Source: Methanosarcina sp. KYL-1
Lineage (GTDB): Archaea > Halobacteriota > Methanosarcinia > Methanosarcinales > Methanosarcinaceae
Direction: 5' to 3'
Assembly (NCBI RefSeq): GCF_024372725.1
Contig: NZ_VOUA01000036.1
Location: 1-36,231, forward strand
Length of the DNA stretch: 36,231 nt
Made by a program: the position numbers and the translations under genes
Notes under the pieces: model-generated
Database searches by the model: none
What the model was told of the DNA's origin: nothing
The model's input: the letters and a program-made list of their open reading frames with translations, nothing else
In this document: positions 16,941 to 24,728 of the stretch, piece by piece
Layout of the letters: every line of letters begins with the position of its first letter
Numbering within the stretch: position 1 is the first letter of the stretch

Positions 16941-16992
16941 AATGATTTAGAAGAATAATTTAGAAGAATAATTTAAAAGAATAATTTAGAGG
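16941..16992. repeat. 13-bp tandem repeat in aldehyde dehydrogenase promoter region
   Basis: AATAATTTAGAAG in four near-perfect copies, ending about 45 bases before the start codon. It therefore occupies or borders the promoter. Confidence 0.9.
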
Positions 16993-17036
16993 AATATATT
17001 TATCTCTCTGTATATTCAATGATTTCTGGGGATTTT

Positions 17037-18524
17037 ATGGTTCAGGAATACCGACTGCTTATAGGTGGAGAGTGGACCGACTCTTCAACCGGAGAAACTT
17101 TTGACGATTTAAACCCGGCGACCCTGGAAAACCTCGCGGTGCTGCAGGCAGGTGGGAGGGAAGATGTTGACAGGGCGGTTGAAGCCGCAAAGAAAGGTTT
17201 TAAAACCTGGAGTGAGACTCCGGCTCCCAAAAGGGCCGAGGTGCTCTTCAGGGCGGCCCGGATTTTACAGGAGCGAAAGGAAGACCTGGCCGTCCTGATG
17301 ACTCAGGAGATGGGAAAGGTCCTGGCCGAAACCAGGGGGGACGTGCAGGAAGCAATTGACATTACCTATTACGCCGCGGGGGAGGGGCGGCGGATGTTTG
17401 GGGAGACCACCACCTCGGAACTGAAGGACAAGTTCTGCATGACCGTGCTCCGCCCCCTGGGGGTCGTGGGCCTGATCGCACCCTGGAACTTCCCGATTGC
17501 AATTCCCGCCTGGAAGATCATGCCCGCCCTTGCCGCCGGAAACGCTATCATCTTCAAGCCCGCAAGCGACACCCCGGTCCTTTCCATCAAGCTGGTCGAA
17601 ATCCTGGCAGAAGCAGGCCTGCCCCCGGGAGTCATAAACCTGGTGACAGGTTCAGGGGGGACCGTGGGAAAAGCAATCGTCCAGCACCCGGACATCCGGG
17701 GAATTTCCTTTACTGGCAGCCTTGAGACCGGGAAGTGGATCATGGGGGAGTGCTCAAAAGCCATGAAGCGGGTCTCCCTGGAACTGGGAGGCAAAAACCC
17801 GGTGATAGTCATGGACGACGCTGACCTTGACCTTGCCCTCGAAGGAGTGCTCTGGGGAGCCTTCGGGACCACCGGCCAGCGCTGTACAGCGACCAGCCGG
17901 GTGATCCTGCACGAAAAAATCCGGGACGAGTTCACAGCGCGGCTCCTTGCAAAAACAAAAATCCTCAGGGTCGGAGACGGCCTCCTTCCCGAAACCGACG
18001 TGGGCCCCGTAATCAACAAAGCTCAGCTCGAAAAGATCCAGAGGTACGTCAAGATTGGAGAAGAAGAGGGTGCAACCCTCCTGATAGGGGGAAAAACCAT
18101 TGATCCGGAGCTTTCCGGCCTCCCTGGCTATTTCTTTGAGCCCACGGTCTTTACCGACGTCAAGCCGGACATGAGAATTGCCCAGGAGGAAATCTTCGGC
18201 CCGGTACTCAGCATCATTACGGTTTCAAGCTTCGAAGAAGCAATAGAAGTTGCCAACAACACGCAGTACGGCCTCTCCTCGGCAATCTACACGGAAAACA
18301 TGGTAAACGCCTTCAAAGCAATCGAGAAAATCGAAGCCGGGATCACATACGTCAACGCCCCCACCATAGGCGCCGAAGTCCACCTGCCTTTCGGGGGCAT
18401 CAAAGGTACAGGAAACGGCTTCAGGGAAGCAGGGACCGATGCCATCAGGGAGTTTACCGAGGTAAAAGCCGTGTACATCGACTACAGCAGGAAGCTGCAA
18501 AAAGCCCAGATCGATACCGATTGA
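17037..18524 (+). CDS. Aldehyde dehydrogenase (NAD(P)-dependent, ALDH superfamily)
   Basis: About 495-residue ALDH of normal length, oxidising an aldehyde to the acid. Catalytic Cys in TTGQRCTAT (C283) and general-base Glu in LELGGKNP (E249) are present, as are the PWNFP and KPASDTP cofactor segments and the FGPV and PFGG motifs. An in-frame ATG at 17019 exists, but the ATG at 17037 has TGGGGAT directly upstream and matches the family's N terminus better. The class III aminotransferase downstream on the same strand suggests a transaminase-dehydrogenase pair, such as an omega-amino acid or GABA-like route with succinate semialdehyde as one option. The substrate cannot be told from the sequence. 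Confidence 0.93.
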   Translation: MVQEYRLLIGGEWTDSSTGETFDDLNPATLENLAVLQAGGREDVDRAVEAAKKGFKTWSETPAPKRAEVLFRAARILQERKEDLAVLMTQEMGKVLAETRGDVQEAIDITYYAAGEGRRMFGETTTSELKDKFCMTVLRPLGVVGLIAPWNFPIAIPAWKIMPALAAGNAIIFKPASDTPVLSIKLVEILAEAGLPPGVINLVTGSGGTVGKAIVQHPDIRGISFTGSLETGKWIMGECSKAMKRVSLELGGKNPVIVMDDADLDLALEGVLWGAFGTTGQRCTATSRVILHEKIRDEFTARLLAKTKILRVGDGLLPETDVGPVINKAQLEKIQRYVKIGEEEGATLLIGGKTIDPELSGLPGYFFEPTVFTDVKPDMRIAQEEIFGPVLSIITVSSFEEAIEVANNTQYGLSSAIYTENMVNAFKAIEKIEAGITYVNAPTIGAEVHLPFGGIKGTGNGFREAGTDAIREFTEVKAVYIDYSRKLQKAQIDTD

Positions 18525-18540
18525 GGGAGATTTCAGTTGA

Positions 18541-18600
18541 GGAGTTTGAAGGGAAGGATTGAAGGGATGGATTTGAAGGGAAGGATTTGAAGGAAGGGAA
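18541..18600. repeat. Imperfect ~14-bp repeat between ALDH and aminotransferase genes
   Basis: GGATTTGAAGGGAA and variants recur four to five times. The purine-rich low-complexity sequence continues to about 18740 and keeps a frame open upstream of the likely aminotransferase start. Confidence 0.75.
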
Positions 18601-18781
18601 TTCAGAGCAGGGGATGCCAGGTAAAAGAATGAGGAGTAAGGGGGAATGGTTTGTGGAAGGTAAAAGAAAAGGAGAAGGAAAAGGGGAAAGAAAACAGGTT
18701 CACAGCAGGAAAAGAAAAGCCGGGGAAACCGGAGAAAAAGCAAATTCCCGGATAGCGAATTCCCAGATGCAGGAAATCGGG

Positions 18782-20071
18782 ATGCTTGACACCATCGGCC
18801 CGAGGTCCCTGGAAGTAATCGAACAGGACTGCGATGTGATGTCCGCCTGCGAGACCAGGCCCTACCCCCTGGTTGTGGACAGGGCGAAAGGCTCCGTGGT
18901 AACGGACCTGGACGGCAGGGAGTACATCGATTTCGTCGCCGGGATCGGGGTCCTGAACGCAGGCCATTCGAACCCGGCCGTAAACGCCGCAATCTCCGCC
19001 CAGCTCGAAAAAATGACGCACTGCTGTTCTGCGGACTTTTTTGCCGAACCCCCCTTAAAACTCGCCCGGAAACTCCGGGAACTTTCCGGCTACTCAAGGG
19101 TCTTTTACTGCAACAGCGGGACCGAAGCCGTGGAAGCCGCAATCAAGCTTGCCATCTGGAAAACGAAAAAGCAAAACCTGATCGCCTTTTACAACGCCTT
19201 CCACGGCCGGACCCTGGGCTCCCTTTCCCTCACCGCCTCCAAAGCCCGCCAGAAAGAGCACTTCCCCGGCATCCGCACCGTCCACACCCACTACGCCTAC
19301 TGCTACCGCTGCCCCCTGAACCTTGAACACCCCGGCTGCGGGGTCGAGTGCGTAAAGCAGATCGAAAACCTGATCTTCAGGAAAGAACTCAACCCCGAAG
19401 ACACCGCAGCCGTCTTCGTAGAACCCATCCAGGGCGAAGGCGGCTACATCGTCCCTCCCCCCGAGTTCCACAAGGAGCTGCGGAAAATCTGCACCGATAA
19501 CGACGTCCTCCTCGCAGCCGACGAAGTCCAGGCAGGCTGTTTCCGCACCGGCCCCTTCCTTGCCATGGAAAACTTCGGGGTCAAACCCGACATCTCCTGC
19601 CTTGCAAAAGCCCTCGGCGCAGGCCTTCCCATGGGCGCAATCCTCGCCGACGCCACCCTCATGGACTGGCCCCCCGGCGTCCACTCAAACACCTTCGGAG
19701 GAAACCTCCTCGCCTCAGCCGGCTCCCTTGCAGCCCTCGAATTCATGGAAAAGGAAAAAATCGGAGACCAAGCCCGGCTCCTCGGCTCCCACATCCAGCA
19801 GCGTCTCCGTGAACTTCAGGACTCCTACCCCTGCATAGGCGACGTCCGGGGCCTCGGCCTCATGATCGGCGCCGAAATCGTCAAACCCGATAAATCCATT
19901 GACCCCGCAACCCGGAACCGCATCGTCCGGGAAGGCTACAAACAGGGCATCATGCTCCTGGGCTGCGGGGAGTCCGTGATAAGGTTCTCGCCGCCGCTGG
20001 TTATGACGGAGGAGGAGGCTGATAAGGGGCTGGAGAGGTTTGAGGAGGCGTTGAAGAGGGGAGTGAGGTGA
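18782..20071 (+). CDS. PLP-dependent class III aminotransferase (GABA/ornithine type)
   Basis: Fold-type I class III enzyme moving an omega- or alpha-amino group to a keto acid; some archaeal relatives are racemases. Motifs include NSGTEAVEAA for the phosphate site, FHGRTLG, ADEVQAG with the PLP-ring Asp, and the Schiff-base Lys in CLAKALGAG (residue 341 of the full open frame). An unusual CYRCPLN...GCGVEC Cys-rich loop follows HYAY. The frame is open from 18587, but the first 60 codons are low-complexity Lys/Gly/Glu sequence from a repeat. The ATG at 18782 has AGGA about eight bases upstream and gives a normal ~430 residues; ATG 18767 is the alternative. Probably acts with the aldehyde dehydrogenase. 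Confidence 0.88.
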   Translation: MLDTIGPRSLEVIEQDCDVMSACETRPYPLVVDRAKGSVVTDLDGREYIDFVAGIGVLNAGHSNPAVNAAISAQLEKMTHCCSADFFAEPPLKLARKLRELSGYSRVFYCNSGTEAVEAAIKLAIWKTKKQNLIAFYNAFHGRTLGSLSLTASKARQKEHFPGIRTVHTHYAYCYRCPLNLEHPGCGVECVKQIENLIFRKELNPEDTAAVFVEPIQGEGGYIVPPPEFHKELRKICTDNDVLLAADEVQAGCFRTGPFLAMENFGVKPDISCLAKALGAGLPMGAILADATLMDWPPGVHSNTFGGNLLASAGSLAALEFMEKEKIGDQARLLGSHIQQRLRELQDSYPCIGDVRGLGLMIGAEIVKPDKSIDPATRNRIVREGYKQGIMLLGCGESVIRFSPPLVMTEEEADKGLERFEEALKRGVR

Positions 20072-20094
20072 AGGTAGGGGAAGGTAGTGAGTGA

Positions 20095-20165
20095 AAAGAA
20101 ACGGTACTGCCGGAATAGGTGTATTTCCGTGGATTTTGTTACCGTGCGTAGCACGGGCTTTTCCA
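20095..20165 (+). repeat. Dispersed ~70-bp repeat with hairpin, left copy
   Basis: Contains GCCGGAATAGG and, at 20142-20156, the hairpin CCGTGC-GTA-GCACGG followed by GCTTTTCC. A related copy in the same orientation lies at 34045-34120 with hairpin CCGTGC-GCA-GCACGG. It may also terminate the aminotransferase transcript. Confidence 0.7.
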
Positions 20166-20558
20166 GAAAAAATGTAAATAGATAGAGAATATAAAGACTA
20201 GTGTCTAGGCAACTTAGTTATGAGACACTTTAATTATAAAATCTGTAACTATGGAGATGCTATCATATAAATTGTGTTTCAGATTTAATTTGTCGTGACA
20301 CCAGAACCCTGCAGGAAGTACACCTATTATTTTCGTAGCAAATTCAACCTTTTTTTAAGCTGCATTACTCTGAAATTGAATCCTATCCTTATTTATTTTT
20401 TCTACTATGGGCACACAACGGGTTAAATTTAACTAATTATTTTTGTGGATTCCATAATTCTTGTTTTAATTTGAGTACTTTATGACCAAAAAGTAAATTT
20501 AAAAAAAAGTATTTCAGCCAGATAAAAAGTATCAGTTCTCAGGTTAATTTGGATGTTA

Positions 20559-20572
20559 TTGAAATATTTCAA
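20559..20572. promoter_or_regulatory. 14-bp palindrome before the large fusion gene
   Basis: Perfect palindrome TTGAAATATTTCAA centred about 50 bases upstream of the ATG. Nearly the same sequence (TTGAATATTTCAA) lies at 26390-26402 upstream of the carbamoyltransferase gene. Candidate operator shared by island genes; inference only. Confidence 0.3.
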
Positions 20573-20614
20573 CATAATACTCCATGGATATGTCAAATAA
20601 TGGAGCTATAAAAC

Positions 20615-23600
20615 ATGGACGAATTGAAGAGAAAACAGAAAGTACAAAAAATACTTAAGGCTACTTATCCCAAAAAACACTTTAAATTCATAGGTTCAGG
20701 ATATGAGGCAGTAATTTTTACTGACTTTGCTCACATCTATAAGGTTTTCGACACAGATCTGGCAAACATGCCTCTTCTTCTAAAACAATTAATCGGGAGA
20801 TTTAAGGGCTGCCGAAGATTGTTCGACCTGGAAGAACTTCTTGATGTAGGGGGACTACCTGTCATTAAATATATTTATAAAGAATCGAAACCTTATACAG
20901 GTGGCAGGGAAGATGAAGTCATCGAGTTCTTGGTCGAATGCTGGGAAAGAGGGATTGTTCTCTGGGATGTTAAACCACTGAACTTTCAAATCTTTGAAGA
21001 TGGAATCCGTCTCATAGATTATGGACGGGACATAAAACCCTTCAACTACAAAGATTTTGTTTTTATGGCTCAGAGAGCTTTCTTGATGTTGAAATATTCG
21101 GATAGAAGTAGTTTTAAACCTCTTGTCCGCGAAGCTCTTAAAAACTGGGAGGTAGAAGAGTTAGCCGGTTTTGTAGACTTTTTTAATAAGGTTTATTCTA
21201 AGATATTATGCTTTGAAAAAGAGAAACCGTGTTTACCCCCTGTAACTCTCTTTAATGATGAAATGTTATTTAAGCAAATATGGGAAACTTTACCAAAACT
21301 CCAGTATGATGAAAAAATATTGTTATATTCTTCAAAAGTAACAAGTCCATCACACATTAAAGCAGATAAAGAAAGAATAATTCATGTCACAGATATCAAT
21401 CTATTTCAAGAAACTGGATTTTACGAGACAGCCATTGTAGACATCACGGGAATAGAAAGAAATTTACCTATAGTTTACAACATACTCGCAAAAGTTAAAA
21501 AAATAATTAATGATTCAAGTCATTGTGCTGTTGTTCTGAAAAATCCTTATTTTCATGGCAAAGAGGGTAAACATCCCTTAACAAATTTGCAGAGATTGAT
21601 AACAAATGCAGGCTTTTTCATTGAAAAAATTGAAGATACCAAATGGCAGATAGATCCGTCTGGTGATTTCTATTCTCAGTATATGATTATCAAATCAAGG
21701 GCAAGAAAAAATCATGGAAGCAATGTTAGTTTGATGATAAAAACTTGCTACCAGGACGGACCTGCCCTGGAAAAATTGGTACACCATATTGTCCATCAAC
21801 TGGAAGGTCCAGATAGATTTCTGGAGAAGATAATTGTTCTGGACCCAAAAGAGGATGATTTTCTGAGGCAGTTCGGGATGCCCGACAAAGAACTTACGCT
21901 AAAAACCTTAGATAAGTTGCTCTCCAGGGGAATTATAGACAAGTATTTCATAGCACCAACCGACCCAAACATTATCAAAGAAGTTAATCAACGATGGTTT
22001 GCCCTTCATACTGAATTAACTCACAGTGTTACAAATGTGCCTGTTTTTCCACAACTATACGCCTTCGAGCAATGCATGGGAGATTATATACTGCAGGTTG
22101 ACTCCGATGCAATAATAGTCAGAAGGGACCCAGGACACAGCTTTTTAAAAGACATGAAGGCGGCTTTACAAAATAATGAAAAAGCTCTGTCCGTTTCTTT
22201 TAATATTGCACATCACCCCGATACACCTGTGAGAGAATACACTTCACCGGGAAATGGTCATTTTGTCCCAGAAGTCCGTTTTTGTCTTATCCATCGTGAA
22301 AGATTCTTTCAGCAAAGACCATATCCCAATACACTTGTCAATGGTCAACTAGAACTAACCTGGTACCGCTCAGTTGAAAAAGCGCAGGCTGAGAGGGGGC
22401 TTGTTTCACTCAGAGGAGGAGACCCCCGTACATTCTACATACATCCTCCAAATGAGTATAAGAAAGATCTCAATAAATGGTTCTTTATTATGGATAGAGC
22501 TGAATCGGGACATATCCCCGAAATCCAGTTTGAAAATGTAGATCTACAGGGCAAATTTGATGATTGGAACATACCAAAAAGAAATGAACCGTTTATCTTC
22601 ATTATGTGTGCAAGAAATCTTGCTCCATCAAAATTCCTTAGATGCTGGCAGTCAGTGTTGGGGCAGACTATGGAAAACTGGGGTGCTATAATAATTGATG
22701 ATGGGTCAGATAACTGCCTTCCAGAATTTATTTCTTTTCTAACAAATGGATATAAGCATAAAGTAACGTACATCCGCAATAATAAAAGAAAAGGAGTTCT
22801 TTCAAACATAAACAAAGCTATCAGAGATTTTTGCATCAATCCTTATTCGATAATAATAATTTTAGATGCAGATGACATGTTGCTTTCTAATGATGTTCTT
22901 CTGAATCTAAATAGACATTACCTGAAAGGAGCTGATATGACTGTTGGTTCTATGTTACGTATAAACAAAGGAATCATTCCCTACGTTCCGGACTTCAAGA
23001 ACCCTCGAAATAAGAGGGGAGGTGACGTCTGGATGCATCTCAGAACTTTCAGGAAATATCTATTTGATCGTATAGACCTAAATGACTTTAAAAGGAATGG
23101 GCAATGGATCGACAAGTTCACAGAACTTACATACATGATACCAATATCTGAGATGGCAGCTAAACCGGTGCATATCAAATTCCCTGTATATCTATGGGAA
23201 CCGCAGCATGTTAGAAACGATGAGCATTATCGGAAGAACAGGGAAACAATAGAATATATAATGGCAAAACCACGGTACTCAATAAAAAACATTAAAATGC
23301 TTGATGAAGTAAAACCTCCTGGAGAGATTTTAAAAGATATAAATAGTGAAAGACAGATTATATTTATAAGACATGCTGAAAAACAAGTAATAGAAGGAAT
23401 GCCAGGAAAAAGAACTCAAAAAAATGTTGATTTAACCGAAAATGGTTTTGTTGAAAGTAATCATTGGGGCGCCAGTTTACCCGTGAAAATAGACCTGATT
23501 CTTGTAAGCCCCACTTTGCGAACGGTTCAAACAGCAGAAAATATAAGGAAAGGAAACGCATCAGACTGTGAAATAATAGTAATTAATGAATTGAGGGAAA

Positions 23601-23935
23601 TGCCAATAATAAATTACGATGAATGGCAAGAAATCAAAAATGAAGTAGGTTGGATCCATTTAATTAAAAAGTGGATAAACAATGAAATTCCGGATTCAAT
23701 CATAATGTCATATGCTCAATTCATGAATTTTATTCTCAAAGAAATTATGGAAAATATCGAAAAGAAGAATGCTGAAAAAGTCTTAGTTATCACACATGAT
23801 CATATAATGTACGTTCTTTCAGCATTTTTTTTAAATTCCATCCCTCAAAAGTTAAGGTACTTGAATGGTTTTGTGATTGAAAAAAGAGATCTAAATGAAA
23901 AGTTGGAATTATCTGAAACAACGCAAATCAGGTAG
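20615..23935 (+). CDS. Five-domain fusion: kinase-like, methyltransferase-like, two glycosyltransferases, histidine phosphatase
   Basis: 1106 residues. (1) 1-200: protein-kinase-like fold with glycine loop GSGYEAVIF (from 27), YKVF lysine, catalytic-loop-like D118-V-K120-P-L-N123, and DFG-like D135-Y-G. (2) About 205-345: weak resemblance to the second half of a class I methyltransferase (LITNAGFFIEKI), with no glycine-rich SAM motif, so probably inactive or something else. (3) 350-620: GT-A-like domain with D496-S-D498. (4) 640-880: family-2 glycosyltransferase with D695-D696 and D751-A-D-D. (5) 915-1100: histidine phosphatase with R919-H920, LRTVQTAE, an ELREMP glutamate and H1061 in ITHDH, apparently complete. 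No membrane segment. GGAG about 11 bases before ATG. WbdD, which combines methyltransferase and kinase to cap O-antigen chains, is a loose precedent. The next gene starts five bases after the stop. Confidence 0.82.
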   Translation: MDELKRKQKVQKILKATYPKKHFKFIGSGYEAVIFTDFAHIYKVFDTDLANMPLLLKQLIGRFKGCRRLFDLEELLDVGGLPVIKYIYKESKPYTGGREDEVIEFLVECWERGIVLWDVKPLNFQIFEDGIRLIDYGRDIKPFNYKDFVFMAQRAFLMLKYSDRSSFKPLVREALKNWEVEELAGFVDFFNKVYSKILCFEKEKPCLPPVTLFNDEMLFKQIWETLPKLQYDEKILLYSSKVTSPSHIKADKERIIHVTDINLFQETGFYETAIVDITGIERNLPIVYNILAKVKKIINDSSHCAVVLKNPYFHGKEGKHPLTNLQRLITNAGFFIEKIEDTKWQIDPSGDFYSQYMIIKSRARKNHGSNVSLMIKTCYQDGPALEKLVHHIVHQLEGPDRFLEKIIVLDPKEDDFLRQFGMPDKELTLKTLDKLLSRGIIDKYFIAPTDPNIIKEVNQRWFALHTELTHSVTNVPVFPQLYAFEQCMGDYILQVDSDAIIVRRDPGHSFLKDMKAALQNNEKALSVSFNIAHHPDTPVREYTSPGNGHFVPEVRFCLIHRERFFQQRPYPNTLVNGQLELTWYRSVEKAQAERGLVSLRGGDPRTFYIHPPNEYKKDLNKWFFIMDRAESGHIPEIQFENVDLQGKFDDWNIPKRNEPFIFIMCARNLAPSKFLRCWQSVLGQTMENWGAIIIDDGSDNCLPEFISFLTNGYKHKVTYIRNNKRKGVLSNINKAIRDFCINPYSIIIILDADDMLLSNDVLLNLNRHYLKGADMTVGSMLRINKGIIPYVPDFKNPRNKRGGDVWMHLRTFRKYLFDRIDLNDFKRNGQWIDKFTELTYMIPISEMAAKPVHIKFPVYLWEPQHVRNDEHYRKNRETIEYIMAKPRYSIKNIKMLDEVKPPGEILKDINSERQIIFIRHAEKQVIEGMPGKRTQKNVDLTENGFVESNHWGASLPVKIDLILVSPTLRTVQTAENIRKGNASDCEIIVINELREMPIINYDEWQEIKNEVGWIHLIKKWINNEIPDSIIMSYAQFMNFILKEIMENIEKKNAEKVLVITHDHIMYVLSAFFLNSIPQKLRYLNGFVIEKRDLNEKLELSETTQIR

Positions 23936-23940
23936 TACAA

Positions 23941-24699
23941 ATGAAGAATGGGTATGAAACATCACTTGATTTGATTGAAATAGATGTAACTTTCAAATGT
24001 AACCTGATGTGTTATAATTGTGACCGTTCTTGCAGGCAGGCTCCTGAAGAAAGACACATGAGCACCGAACAGATTGGTAAATTTCTCGAAGAAACCCAGA
24101 AAAAAAATCGTAGCTGGAAAAGGATACGTATATTGGGAGGAGAACCGTATCTTCATCCAGAAATCCACGAAATAATGAGGATGCTTGCAGAATATAAATC
24201 TGAAAATCGGGACACAGTCGTTGAAATAGTAACAAATGGATATGGTCCAGAAGTAAACAAAGCTATTAAAAATACACCTACAGACATCATAATTAAAAAT
24301 ACAAAAAAAGTTTCTCAATATAATAAAAAATTTGAGCCATTCAACATAGCGCCCGTGGATAAAAAGGAATACTTATCTTCTGACTACACTAAAGCATGCT
24401 GGATAACTGAGGAATGTGGAATGGGGTTAAATCCATACGGATATTATCAGTGTGGAGTAGCCGGGTCCATAGACCGTGTTTTTGGGTTTGATATCGGGCT
24501 AAAAAAAATGCCAGATGAGCAACAACAACTGACACCACTAAAAAAGAAACTTTGTGCATATTGTGGCCACTTTCTTAATCAAAAATTTATACCACCTGAA
24601 GCAAGAAAACCTTTGATTGGAGAGCCCCAAACAAGATCATGGAAGATGGCTTATTCAAATTATAAAAAACAAAAACCATCGATGACTGTGTACCTGTAA
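23941..24699 (+). CDS. Radical SAM protein with C-terminal auxiliary cysteines
   Basis: 252 residues. The radical SAM cluster is C20-x3-C24-x2-C27, followed by the GGEPYLHPEI segment (66-75) that binds SAM. After a short core, cysteines C153, C159, C171 (in YGYYQCG) and C205-x2-C208 resemble a SPASM or twitch auxiliary-cluster region. At 252 residues it is short for a radical SAM plus full SPASM enzyme. It follows the large fusion gene by five bases with AGGTAGT upstream, so the two are almost certainly cotranscribed and may act on the same sugar or carrier. The reaction is unknown; no precursor peptide gene is seen nearby. Confidence 0.85.
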   Translation: MKNGYETSLDLIEIDVTFKCNLMCYNCDRSCRQAPEERHMSTEQIGKFLEETQKKNRSWKRIRILGGEPYLHPEIHEIMRMLAEYKSENRDTVVEIVTNGYGPEVNKAIKNTPTDIIIKNTKKVSQYNKKFEPFNIAPVDKKEYLSSDYTKACWITEECGMGLNPYGYYQCGVAGSIDRVFGFDIGLKKMPDEQQQLTPLKKKLCAYCGHFLNQKFIPPEARKPLIGEPQTRSWKMAYSNYKKQKPSMTVYL

Positions 24700-24728
24700 T
24701 CTGATTCTTTTTTCCGAAAGTAGACCAT

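Larger units (their letters stand above)
20072..20614. other. Spacer at the left edge of the AT-rich island
   Basis: The first 95 bases are GC-richer and hold a dispersed repeat with hairpin; from about 20170 the sequence becomes AT-rich and stays so for 11 kb. It contains an inverted repeat AGTGTCT / AGACACT (20200-20229) at the composition boundary and a 14-bp palindrome at 20559-20572 before the large gene. No gene is seen. Confidence 0.6.

Noticed and set aside
18225-19142. 305-codon leftward frame over ALDH end and aminotransferase start
   Set aside because: Antisense shadow crossing two well-supported genes.
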